Shown here: in pieces, positions 1-6,252 of the stretch
Layout of the letters: each line of letters opens with the position of its first letter
Numbering within the stretch: position 1 is the stretch's first letter
Assembly (NCBI GenBank): GCA_027346035.1
Contig: DAIESZ010000005.1
Span: forward strand, 1-14,829
Source: Propionibacteriaceae bacterium
GTDB lineage: Bacteria; Actinomycetota; Actinomycetes; Propionibacteriales; Propionibacteriaceae
Direction: 5' to 3'
Length of the DNA: 14,829 bases
Notes under the pieces: generated by a model
The model's database searches: none
The model's input: only the letters and a program-made list of their open reading frames with translations
What the model was told of the DNA's origin: nothing
Translations under genes and position numbers: made by a program

Positions 1-410
1 CAGCTCGGGGACGGGCGCGCCATCCTGCTCGGCGAGATCCGCAACCAGCGCGGCGAGCACTGGGAAATTCAGCTCAAGGGCGCCGGTCCGACCCCCTATT
101 CGCGCCGAGGCGACGGGCGCGCCGTGCTGCGTTCAACCATCCGCGAATACCTGTGCTCGGAAGCCATGCACGGACTGGGCATCCCGACCACCCGGGCCCT
201 GGCCATTGTCGGCAGCGATATTTCAATTTATCGGGAAGACGTCGAGACGGGTGCTGTACTGGCGCGGCTCGCGCCCTCGCATGTGCGCTTTGGACATTTC
301 GAGGTGTTGTTTTACCGCGACTGCCACGCTGATCTGAAAACCCTGGCGGATTACGTCATCGACCACGATTATCCGGAACTATCAGATAAAGCAGATAAAT
401 ACACCGCCTT
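1..410 (+). CDS. selO: SelO (YdiU/UPF0061) protein adenylyltransferase, internal fragment
   Basis: Reading frame 1 is open from the first base. It encodes a piece of SelO, a pseudokinase-fold enzyme that transfers AMP from ATP to protein Ser/Thr/Tyr. Recognisable blocks in order are [52 protein letters not shown] and [20 protein letters not shown], followed by a DKY block that matches the DEDKY region of E. coli YdiU. By comparison with YdiU the piece covers roughly residues 80 to 215 of a protein of about 480. It carries the nucleotide-binding Lys/Arg/Glu region but lacks the downstream HGVMNTDN catalytic/metal block. The 5' end is cut by the window edge. Homology stops near base 405-412, although the frame stays open by chance to the TAG at 508-510. 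Codons are proteobacterial in flavour and A/T-richer than the rest of the window (ATT, TTT, GAT, AAA). The family call is secure; its belonging to this genome is doubtful. Confidence 0.85.
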
Positions 411-415
411 GCCGG
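400..415. other. Abrupt junction between two unrelated coding sequences
   Basis: SelO homology on the plus strand and the Tat-exported protein on the minus strand both end here, each in mid-domain. Left of about 405 the DNA is A/T-richer (for example GATAAAGCAGATAAATACA). Right of about 410 it is uniformly G/C-rich. No terminal inverted repeat, target duplication, tRNA end or transposase is visible. A chimeric assembly is the simplest reading; recombination or gene transfer is the alternative. The exact base cannot be fixed from sequence alone. Confidence 0.75.
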
Positions 416-908
416 GCCAGGCCATGTCGTCCACGGCGGTTTCCAGGAACCCGAACTGCCGGCCGATGTTCGCCGTCCCGTCTCCCGTCACCAGGCCCCA
501 GGCGTTGTAGGAGCCGTCGTAGAACGTGTAGGGGCGCACGTTGTACGCCTGGCGGAGTCGACCGTCGTGGTACACGGGATCGTTGTCCTGGGCGAACAGC
601 AGGCCGTCGCCGATTCGCCGGGCGAGCGCGATCCGGCCACCCGCCACGGCGGCGCAGATGGCGACCGCGGAGTCGTAGACGAACGCCGTCGAGAACAGGC
701 CGAGTTCGTCGGCGTAGCTCTGCGCCAGCGCCACCGTGCCGTCGGTCGGGGTCATGACGTGGATGAAGTCGAGGATTCCCTCGACCATCGGCGACGTGGG
801 GTGGATCGGCCGCGGGTCAGCGGCGGCGATCGCCGGCGCCCCCGCTGACACCCCGAGGACGGTGGCACCCAGCAGGAGCCCGCGTCGGGAGGTTCTGAAA
901 TCGGACAT
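410..908 (-). CDS. Tat-exported protein, probable six-hairpin glycosidase-like fold, C-terminally truncated at the junction
   Basis: The ATG at 908-906 is preceded by AAGGAG, so it is preferred to the longer upstream frame (to 1103), whose residues look non-coding. The N-terminus is a Tat signal: TSRRGLLLG with twin Arg at residues 8-9, a hydrophobic stretch to about residue 27, and a plausible AxA-type cleavage before DPRP. The mature part contains [56 protein letters not shown] and a [16 protein letters not shown] block. These resemble actinobacterial exported proteins with an (alpha/alpha)6-barrel, glycosidase-like fold. The product is probably exported folded and acts outside the cytoplasm; the substrate is unknown. 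Homologues continue well past the MAW block, but here only GKA follows before the frame enters antisense SelO and stops at 369. Function is inferred from remembered family resemblance, not from catalytic residues. Confidence 0.6.
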
Positions 909-912
909 GCCT

Positions 913-963
913 CTACTCCTTCGTAGATTGCGACGCCCACCTACTTCGTTGTAGCGCGACGCC
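913..963. repeat. Imperfect tandem repeat with two small palindromes in the 5' leader
   Basis: Two copies start at 913 and 941, each beginning CTACT and ending GCGACGCC. Each contains a CTAC-N6-GTAG palindrome (913-926 and 941-954). On the minus strand the AAGGAG ribosome-binding site of the Tat-exported protein lies between the arms of the nearer palindrome. The arrangement suits a paired operator or a leader structure, but no cognate regulator is evident. Confidence 0.4.
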
Positions 964-1006
964 TGCCCTGCACGATAGGCGGGCCGGGGAGCGTCCCACA
1001 ATGGTT

Positions 1007-1030
1007 CCGACCGGATTTCTTTCCGATCGG
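1007..1030. repeat. Inverted repeat, 9-bp arms with one mismatch
   Basis: CCGACCGGA (1007-1015) and TCCGATCGG (1022-1030) are complementary except at one position and are separated by TTTCTT. It lies in the divergent intergenic region about 100 bp upstream of the minus-strand gene start. It could be an operator. No cognate regulator is identifiable. Confidence 0.35.
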
Positions 1031-1212
1031 TCAGTCCGGTGCGATGCCGACCCTCGGGGGCGGGGTGCGGTTCGGCATTCCCATGGCCGCGCATGACGTG
1101 CACCGGGCGGTGCCCGGCGGCGTCCCTGGGCCCGGTGGACGAGTCGTCCGCCCGACCCGTCGATCCGGCCGGCGCGTCGGTCCGGCCGGCGAAGGTGATG
1201 GGCCGATCCCGC

Positions 1213-1218
1213 TAGGGT
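1213..1218 (+). promoter_or_regulatory. -10 element TAGGGT for a leaderless start
   Basis: TAGGGT matches the actinobacterial TANNNT -10 pattern and lies exactly 6 nt before the GTG at 1225, so transcription would start at or next to the start codon. No -35 consensus is visible 17 bp upstream. The same spacing recurs before the genes starting at 2639, 7105 and 12637. Confidence 0.5.
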
Positions 1219-1224
1219 GACGGC

Positions 1225-1968
1225 GTGGTCCTGTTGCTGCTCCTCGCCCTGGCATGGGTGCTGTCGGCGGGTTGGCGCAGGCACTGGCGCTGGGTGATCG
1301 CGCTGGCCCGGTGGTGGCGTGGCGTCCGGGCGCCGCTGTGGGTCTGGGTGCGCACGGCACCGGTGACCACCATCTACCTGGCCCTGCTGGCCTTCACCAC
1401 GTGGTTGCTGCTACGCACGTCTCCGCAGTTGAGAAGGGCCTTCCTGTCGTCGCAGAGCACCAATCTGCACCAGTTGAGCATCAACCCGGTCCCTGTTCTG
1501 CTGCGCAGCGCGTTCTACGTGACGCCCACCGAGTGGTTCCTGTGGCTCGTGACGTTCACCCTCGTGCTGGCTCCGCTCGAACGCTGGATCGGCTCGGTTC
1601 GCTGGCTCGTCGCGTTCTGGACCGGACACATCGGAGCAACCCTCGTCACCGCGGTGGGCATCTGGTGGGCGATCCGCACGGGCAAGGCCGACCAGGGCGT
1701 CGCGTTCATGATCGACGTGGGAGCCAGCTACGGCTTCGCCACGCTGCTGGGACTGGCGAGTTACTGGTTCGCGGGCCGCGGCCGTTGGCTGTGGTCGCTC
1801 GGCTTCCTGACGATGTGGATCACCATCGTGGCGTTCGACACCGACGTCACCGAGTTCGGACACCTGGCGGCCTACCTGCTCGGCCTGGCCCTGTACCCGA
1901 TGGTCCGCCGCCTCCCCAGTCGGACGCCGGTCGTCCCCGTCGATGTCAGGCGGTTGTTCCTGCACTGA
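1225..1968 (+). CDS. Rhomboid-like multispanning membrane protein
   Basis: This 247-residue protein has about six to seven hydrophobic segments (near residues 1-16, 47-63, 104-117, 126-149, 165-183, 188-204 and 211-226). The pattern resembles actinobacterial 'rhomboid-like' proteins. The block APLERWIGSVRWLVAFWTGH (116-135) matches the rhomboid region around TM2. The block DVGASYGF carries Ser168 in a GxS context, and FGHLAAYLLGLALY carries His213 followed by spaced small residues. Together these look like the Ser/His dyad of rhomboid intramembrane serine proteases, although the position after Ser is Tyr rather than Gly. The GTG at 1225 is chosen because a TANNNT hexamer ends 6 nt before it and no Shine-Dalgarno sequence is present. 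The gene is monocistronic and convergent with the next gene. Membrane location is well supported; protease activity is inferred. Confidence 0.8.
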   Translation: MVLLLLLALAWVLSAGWRRHWRWVIALARWWRGVRAPLWVWVRTAPVTTIYLALLAFTTWLLLRTSPQLRRAFLSSQSTNLHQLSINPVPVLLRSAFYVTPTEWFLWLVTFTLVLAPLERWIGSVRWLVAFWTGHIGATLVTAVGIWWAIRTGKADQGVAFMIDVGASYGFATLLGLASYWFAGRGRWLWSLGFLTMWITIVAFDTDVTEFGHLAAYLLGLALYPMVRRLPSRTPVVPVDVRRLFLH

Positions 1969-2006
1969 CGCCTGCCGACACGCCGGCGACTGGCTCCGGA
2001 GCGCCC

Positions 2007-2070
2007 GCGGCGTACGACCCGGTCGTTCAGCCCGGCCAACTCGTACGCCGTCGGCCCGGTCGTACGCCGC
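2007..2070. terminator. Long stem-loop between convergent genes
   Basis: GCGGCGTACGACC (2007-2019) and GGTCGTACGCCGC (2058-2070) form a perfect 13-bp stem around a 38-nt loop. The loop holds another copy of TCGTACGCCG at 2041-2050, matching 2060-2069, so an alternative pairing is possible. It lies between the stop codons of the convergent genes at 1968 and 2103 and could end transcription on the plus strand. There is no T-run. Confidence 0.5.
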
Positions 2071-2106
2071 TGACGCCCCGCCCGCCCGGACGCGACGGGG
2101 CGTCAG
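2070..2106. terminator. Bidirectional terminator hairpin overlapping a stop codon
   Basis: CTGACGCCCCG (2070-2080) and CGGGGCGTCAG (2096-2106) are a perfect 11-bp inverted repeat with a 15-nt loop. The right arm covers the TGA stop (2105-2103) of the minus-strand CPVC protein. No U-tract follows on either strand, as is common in G/C-rich actinobacteria. Position between convergent genes supports a terminator role in both directions. Confidence 0.6.
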
Positions 2107-2639
2107 GCCCGACGGGGCATCGGGCAGGCGATCTGGCCCGAGAGCCGGTACATCAGTGACACCACCAGCAGGACGAGAGCGAGCACCGCGAGCCACGGCT
2201 GGATCGGCGCGAAGTAGGTGAGCGCCCCGCTGTAGCCGAGCGCGATCAACGCGATCTTGTTGCAGACCGGGCAGCCGATGGCGAACCAGCCGGTGATGGT
2301 TCCCGCCATCCCGAGCCACGACGTCTTCTGCTCCGCCTGCGGGCCCGCTCCGGCCCCGGACTCGAGCGCCGCAGCAGCCGCCGGTTCGGCGACGCCTGCG
2401 GCGTCCCTCGGGCGCACGTAGGTGGCGAACAGGACGCCGGTCAGAACGGAGGTGGCGATCCAGACCGGGTAGCTCCAGGCGGTCGGCGGCACCTCCCGGC
2501 CGAACACGGGGTTCGGGATCAGCACCGTGACCAGGCCCAGCACCACCGCGGTGGCCACCGATGCCCCGACGGCCACCAGCCATTGGCGGCCCCTCCACGT
2601 GCGCAGTGCCTGCAGCGACAGCGTCAGCTTGCTCATCAC
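2103..2639 (-). CDS. Small integral membrane protein with a CPVC motif, function unknown
   Basis: From the GTG at 2639 the protein has 178 residues and about four hydrophobic segments (near 20-41, 57-75, 108-134 and 147-163). An Ala/Gly-rich linker lies at about 80-105. The hallmark is GWFAIGCPVCNKIALIALGY, with Cys123 and Cys126 in a CPVC motif, followed by SGALTYFAPIQPW. A further Cys172 lies near the C-terminus. I recall similar unnamed actinobacterial membrane proteins with the same GCPVCNK block and an N-terminal 'IPNP...YPVW' segment. A CxxC at a membrane interface suggests thiol redox chemistry or metal binding, but this is inference. The GTG at 2639 is chosen because TACCCT ends 6 nt before it; ATG 2636 is the next codon and equally possible. 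It is divergent from the DUF808 gene. Confidence 0.7.
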   Translation of the reverse strand: MMSKLTLSLQALRTWRGRQWLVAVGASVATAVVLGLVTVLIPNPVFGREVPPTAWSYPVWIATSVLTGVLFATYVRPRDAAGVAEPAAAAALESGAGAGPQAEQKTSWLGMAGTITGWFAIGCPVCNKIALIALGYSGALTYFAPIQPWLAVLALVLLVVSLMYRLSGQIACPMPRRA

Positions 2640-2645
2640 CCCAAC

Positions 2646-2651
2646 AGGGTA
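2646..2651 (-). promoter_or_regulatory. -10 element TACCCT for a leaderless start
   Basis: On the minus strand TACCCT is followed by six bases (GTTGGG) and then GTG ATG at 2639-2634. The spacing equals that of the other leaderless candidates in the window. No good Shine-Dalgarno sequence is present. Confidence 0.5.
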
Positions 2652-2751
2652 CATACCCCCGGTGGCATTCCCCAGGGGCAGATCCCGCGACGGCAGTTCG
2701 GAGCCGGAACCGGCCGCGTCCGGCAATCACACCTCGGGCCGTGGGGCCCAG

Positions 2752-2757
2752 TACGCT
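2752..2757 (+). promoter_or_regulatory. -10 element TACGCT upstream of the short leader ORF and DUF808 gene
   Basis: TACGCT fits TANNNT and ends 7 nt before the ATG at 2765. A short G/C-rich hairpin (GGGCC 2736-2740 with GGCCC 2745-2749) lies just upstream. The promoter would drive the leader ORF, DUF808 and isochorismatase-like genes as one transcript. Confidence 0.45.
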
Positions 2758-2764
2758 ACCGGGC

Positions 2765-2797
2765 ATGTCGGGACCACACGATCGGACCGCGCGGTGA
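2765..2797 (+). CDS. Putative 10-residue leaderless upstream ORF, MSGPHDRTAR
   Basis: ATG at 2765 is 7 nt after a TANNNT -10 hexamer. The ORF runs ten codons to TGA at 2795-2797, and that TGA overlaps the GTG start (2794-2796) of the DUF808 gene in the arrangement GTGA. DUF808 has no convincing Shine-Dalgarno site of its own, so ribosomes ending this ORF could re-initiate on it. The peptide has no recognisable motif. It may be only a device to load ribosomes, or an accident. Confidence 0.35.
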   Translation: MSGPHDRTAR

Positions 2798-3759
2798 GTG
2801 GCGGCCTCGCCGCCCTGCTCGACGACGTCGCCACGATCGCGAAGATGGCCGCGGCATCGGTGGACGATGTCAGCCTCGCGGCAGCGAAGGCGAGCGCCAA
2901 GGCCGTCGGCGTGGTCGTCGACGACACCGCGGTGACCCCCCGCTACGTCCACGGCTTTCTCGCCAACCGCGAGTTGCCGATCATCCGACGGATCGCCCTC
3001 GGATCCCTGCGCAACAAGCTGCTGTTCATCCTCCCGGTGGCCCTGGTGCTCAGCGAGTTCGTCCCATGGCTGATGACCCCGATCCTCATGTGCGGCGGCG
3101 CCTACCTCACCTACGAGGGCGCCGAAAAGGTCTGGGAAGCGTTGGGCGGCGGGCATCGCGGCGGCGACACGGCGGCCGCCGAGACGCCGGGGACCGGCAC
3201 GCCCGAGCACGAGCGGCAGATGGTGCGGGGCGCGATCCGCACCGACCTCATCCTGTCGGCCGAGATCATGGCGATCGCGTTGGCCGAGGTCGCTGCCCAG
3301 CGACTGCTCGTGCGCGCCCTCAGCCTCGTGGTCGTCGCGATCGTCATCACCGCGCTCGTGTACGGAGTCGTCGCGATCATCGTCAAGATGGACGACGTCG
3401 GCCTGCTGCTCGCCGAGCGCCCCTCGGCCGCGTCCCGGCGGGCCGGGCTCGCGCTCGTGCGGGCGATGCCGCGGGTCATGAGCGTGCTGTCAAGCGTCGG
3501 GATCGCCGCGATGGTGTGGGTCGGCGGGCACATCCTGCTCGCCGGCACCGACTCCCTCGGCTGGCACGGGCCCTATGGCGCGGTGCACCACGCCGAGGAG
3601 GCCCTCCGCCACCATCTGCCCGGCGTCGGCGGCCTGCTCGCCTGGCTGGCCAACACCCTCGTCTCGGCGCTGGTCGGCCTCGCCGTGGGCTCGGTGGCGG
3701 TGGCGCTCGTCGTCGGCGTCGCACGACTGCGGCCCGCCACCCGGAAGGACCATCGATGA
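2794..3759 (+). CDS. DUF808 family (YedI-like) inner-membrane protein
   Basis: The GTG at 2794 begins SGGLAALLDDVATIAKMAA, the usual DUF808 N-terminus, giving 321 residues, the normal family size. Family blocks seen are FLANRELPIIRRIALGSLRN (55-74), a hydrophobic stretch at 75-98 and MCGGAYLTYEGAEKVWEALG (99-118). A VRGAIRTDLILSAEIMAIAL block (144-163) follows, then hydrophobic segments at about 174-197, 230-250 and 280-310. A His-rich, amphipathic stretch (about 257-275) precedes the last segment. E. coli YedI is the best-known relative; the molecular function of the family is not known to me. Its stop overlaps the next start as ATGA, which predicts translational coupling to the isochorismatase-like gene. 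The frame is open well upstream of 2794, but those residues do not resemble the family. Confidence 0.85.
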   Translation: MSGGLAALLDDVATIAKMAAASVDDVSLAAAKASAKAVGVVVDDTAVTPRYVHGFLANRELPIIRRIALGSLRNKLLFILPVALVLSEFVPWLMTPILMCGGAYLTYEGAEKVWEALGGGHRGGDTAAAETPGTGTPEHERQMVRGAIRTDLILSAEIMAIALAEVAAQRLLVRALSLVVVAIVITALVYGVVAIIVKMDDVGLLLAERPSAASRRAGLALVRAMPRVMSVLSSVGIAAMVWVGGHILLAGTDSLGWHGPYGAVHHAEEALRHHLPGVGGLLAWLANTLVSALVGLAVGSVAVALVVGVARLRPATRKDHR

Positions 3760-4388
3760 GCCTGTTCACCGACCGCGACGCCGACGCACTGCTGATCATC
3801 GGCATGCAGGACGCCGTCCTGTCCAGGACGGTCACCGGTGACGCCGTTGTCGCCACCGTGGGCGAGCTCGCCGACCGGGCCCGCCTGGCAGGCGTCCCCG
3901 TCGTGTGGGTGCAGTACCACGACGACGACCTCGAATCGGGAAGCCCAGGGTGGCAACTGACCGGACGGCTGACCCGGATGCTCGGCGAGCCGCTCATCGA
4001 CGCCGCCTTCGCCGATGCGTTCGCCGGAACTCGGCTGCACGACGAACTCGCCAGCGCCGGAGCGGCGCACCTCGTTGTCGTGGGGATCCGCAGCGACACC
4101 GGCGTGCGGGGCACGGTCACCGGCGGCCTCTACCGCGGTTACGACGTGACGCTGGTCGCCGACGGGCACACGACCGTCGACGACAGTTTCGACGGCACCG
4201 ACCTGCCCGCGTCGACCGTGGTGCAGGTGGTCAACAAGCTCGCCTGGACGACCCACCTGCCCGGTGTGACAGCGGGCCTGGTCGCCGCGGCCGACGTCGT
4301 GTTCGGCCAGCCCACCACGGACGCCGACCTGCTCGCGGCGTCCGAACTCGACGACGAACGAGACGACCAACGGGACAACGACGTGTGA
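3756..4388 (+). CDS. Isochorismatase-fold protein lacking the Asp-Lys-Cys catalytic triad
   Basis: The 210-residue protein follows the isochorismatase/nicotinamidase fold: an ALLIIGMQDAVL strand near the N-terminus, GVPVVWVQY (46-54), a GWQLTGRL segment, then AFADAFAGTRLHDEL and AHLVVVGIRSDTGVRGTVTG. GYDVTLVADGHTTVDDSFDG closes the core. In active members the first motif is LxxIDMQ, Lys follows the 'EPVI' strand, and Cys sits in 'T(D/E)xCV'. Here these positions read Gly16, Ala83 and Gly116, and the whole protein has no cysteine. It therefore cannot use the family's thiol mechanism, so the protein is probably a pseudoenzyme, perhaps a binding or scaffolding protein. The C-terminus is an acidic tail (DDERDDQRDNDV). 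The ATG at 3756 overlaps the DUF808 stop, implying coupled expression. It is convergent with the acyl-CoA ligase 13 bp away. Confidence 0.8.
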   Translation: MSLFTDRDADALLIIGMQDAVLSRTVTGDAVVATVGELADRARLAGVPVVWVQYHDDDLESGSPGWQLTGRLTRMLGEPLIDAAFADAFAGTRLHDELASAGAAHLVVVGIRSDTGVRGTVTGGLYRGYDVTLVADGHTTVDDSFDGTDLPASTVVQVVNKLAWTTHLPGVTAGLVAAADVVFGQPTTDADLLAASELDDERDDQRDNDV

Positions 4389-4401
4389 GCGCGTCAGGGG
4401 T

Positions 4402-6189
4402 TCAGCGACTCCGTCGGTCGGCGATCCGCTGGTACATATCGTCGATGAGCGACTGGAAGCGCTTCTCGACCTCGCGCCGCTTCACCTTGAGGGTGGGGGT
4501 GAGCAGCCCGTTGTCCATCGTGATGTCGTCCTGCAGCACCTCGACGTCGCGGATCTGCTCGTGACTCGGCAGCTTCTCGGTGAGCTGCTGCACCCGGCGG
4601 CGCAGTTCGTCGACGATCTCGGGATGGGACAGCAGTTCGGTGGGGTTGGCCACCGCGATGTTCAGCCTGGCCGCCAGGTCGTGGAGGTGGGGCAGGGACG
4701 GCTTGACGAGCAGGGTCAGGCACGGCCGGTTGTCGCCGAGCAGCACGGCGTACTCGAACAGCGGGTCGGCGAGCAGCAGGCCCTCGATCGGTTGGGGGCT
4801 GATGTTCTTGCCGTTGACCGTGACGATGATGTCCTTGATCCGGTCGGTGATCACCAGGAACCCGTCGCTGTCGACGTAGCCGGCGTCACCGGTGCGCAGC
4901 CAGCCGTCGTCGAAGGCCGCGGCAGTGGCCTCCGGGTTGTTCCAGTAGCCGGTCATCAGGTTGGGGCCGCGATACTGGATCTCGGAATCCGCGCCGATCC
5001 GCAGCTCACCGCCGGGCATCACCCGCCCGACCGTGCCGACCCTGAACGCGTCGGGCGCGTTGAAGCTGATCAGCGGGCCCGCCTCGGTGAGCCCGTACCC
5101 CTGCAGGATCGGTAACCCGGCGGCGGAGAAGAACTCCTCGATCTCGCGGCGCAACGGGGCTCCACCACAGGCCAGCACGGTCTTGGGCCCGCCCATGGCC
5201 CGGCGGATGGTCGAGAACACGAGTTTGTCGGCGAGCGGCAGCTGGGCCCGCAGGTGCGCCGCCGGCGTCCGGCCCTTGCGGAGAGCGTGCTGCAACTGGC
5301 CACCCAGGTGCATGGCCCAGTCGAAGATGCGCTTCTTGACCACCGAGGCCGCCACGGACGCCCTCGCGGTGGCATAGACCGTTTCATACAGCTTGGGGAC
5401 ACTGACCATGAGCGTCGGCCGGGCGAGCACCATCAGCTCCGCGACGTCCTTGGCGTTGGGCACGTAGGTGTTCATGCAGCCGTGCGACAGTACGACCGTG
5501 GTCCAGGCCCGCTCGAGCGCGTGTGACAACGGCAGGAAGCACAGGCTGTGGTCGTCGGGGGTGATGTCGAAGAACCCGTCGAGCGCGTGCACCTGTGACA
5601 CGAGTGCCCGGTGCGGGAGCATGACGCCCTTCGGGTCACCAGTGGTGCCCGAGGTGTAGATGATGCTCGCGAGATCGTCGGGCCCAGCCTCCTCGAAGCG
5701 AGCGGTGACGACCGCGTCGAGATCGGGTCGGGTCGCCGCCCTGTCGCGGAACTCCCGCAGGCTCGGCACGTGCGCATCGCCCGTGGCGGCCAAGGTGACG
5801 ACCCGCTCGAGATTCGGCGTGTGGGCGCGGCGCACCCGGTCGAGTTCGGACGCCGATCCGGCGAACAGCAACCGGGTGCCGGAGTCGTTGACGATGTGGC
5901 TGACCTGCTCGGGCGTGCTGGTGGCGTAGAGCGGCACCGGCACGGCCCCGACGAGCAGGGTCGCCAGGTCGGCCTCGGACCATTCCGGTGAGTTGGGTGC
6001 GAAGATCGCCACCCGGTCACCGCGCTCGATGCCCGCCCCGGCCAAGGCCCGGGCGGTGGCACGGATCGACGCCTCGAACTCGCGATAGGTCTGGGTGCGC
6101 CAGCTGTCGCCCTCGCGGACACGGGTGGCGATGCGATCCGGGTGACGTGCCGCGGCGGCGGCGAACAGATGCGACACGTGGTCGGTCAC
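4402..6189 (-). CDS. Long-chain fatty acid-CoA ligase (AMP-forming)
   Basis: This 595-residue member of the ANL adenylating family activates fatty acids to acyl-adenylate and then acyl-CoA in the cytoplasm or at the membrane. All main motifs are present. The P-loop-like YTSGTTGDPKG (178-188) is followed by FLPLSHALER (218-227), the A5 motif QGYGLTEAGP (363-372), GWLRTGDAGY (429-438), DRIKDIIVTVNGKN (449-462) and the C-terminal LTPTLKVKRR, where Lys568 is the likely catalytic lysine. Size and the LSHALER and VNGKNISPQPIE segments match the bacterial long-chain group (FadD15-like) rather than acetyl-CoA synthetases. The start is GTG at 6189, with AGGAGG at 6202-6197 seven bases upstream. It stands alone, downstream of endonuclease IV on the same strand, separated by 121 bp that contain a palindrome likely to be its operator. 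Substrate chain length is not determinable. Confidence 0.9.
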   Translation of the reverse strand: MTDHVSHLFAAAAARHPDRIATRVREGDSWRTQTYREFEASIRATARALAGAGIERGDRVAIFAPNSPEWSEADLATLLVGAVPVPLYATSTPEQVSHIVNDSGTRLLFAGSASELDRVRRAHTPNLERVVTLAATGDAHVPSLREFRDRAATRPDLDAVVTARFEEAGPDDLASIIYTSGTTGDPKGVMLPHRALVSQVHALDGFFDITPDDHSLCFLPLSHALERAWTTVVLSHGCMNTYVPNAKDVAELMVLARPTLMVSVPKLYETVYATARASVAASVVKKRIFDWAMHLGGQLQHALRKGRTPAAHLRAQLPLADKLVFSTIRRAMGGPKTVLACGGAPLRREIEEFFSAAGLPILQGYGLTEAGPLISFNAPDAFRVGTVGRVMPGGELRIGADSEIQYRGPNLMTGYWNNPEATAAAFDDGWLRTGDAGYVDSDGFLVITDRIKDIIVTVNGKNISPQPIEGLLLADPLFEYAVLLGDNRPCLTLLVKPSLPHLHDLAARLNIAVANPTELLSHPEIVDELRRRVQQLTEKLPSHEQIRDVEVLQDDITMDNGLLTPTLKVKRREVEKRFQSLIDDMYQRIADRRSR

Positions 6190-6252
6190 GGCCGGTCCTC
6201 CTCGACTGGCGGAGCGGCCGACCGGAGCGGTCGCGGCGTCCGCACCTCAAGC

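Larger units (their letters stand above)
909..1224. other. Divergent intergenic region, no gene recognised
   Basis: These 316 bases separate the minus-strand Tat-exported protein from the plus-strand rhomboid-like gene. Short open frames are present on both strands, but none has a plausible start signal or a familiar protein. The region holds an imperfect tandem repeat (913-963) and an inverted repeat (1007-1030). It also has an 11-bp direct repeat TCCGGCCGGCG (1164-1174 and 1181-1191) and a -10-like hexamer next to the following gene. It probably holds the promoters of both genes. Confidence 0.6.

Noticed and set aside
411..510. Continuation of the SelO frame to the TAG at 508-510
   Set aside because: SelO similarity ends near 405-412; the rest is antisense to the Tat-exported protein.
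909..1103. Longer N-terminus for the Tat-exported protein
   Set aside because: The twin-arginine signal begins at the ATG at 908, which has its own AAGGAG site; the upstream residues look non-coding.
1164..1191. Direct repeat TCCGGCCGGCG as an operator pair
   Set aside because: The repeat is real, but CCGG/GGCC strings are frequent in DNA this G/C-rich, so no function is assigned.
1411..3210. 599-residue open frame on the minus strand
   Set aside because: It crosses the rhomboid-like gene, the terminator region and part of DUF808, and overlaps the CPVC gene in another frame. It matches no family and is low-complexity Arg/Gly/Ala.
2583..3755. Long upstream extension of the isochorismatase-like frame (601 residues in total)
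   Set aside because: The extension lies in a shadow frame of DUF808 and is Arg-rich. Recognisable isochorismatase-fold sequence begins only at the ATG at 3756.
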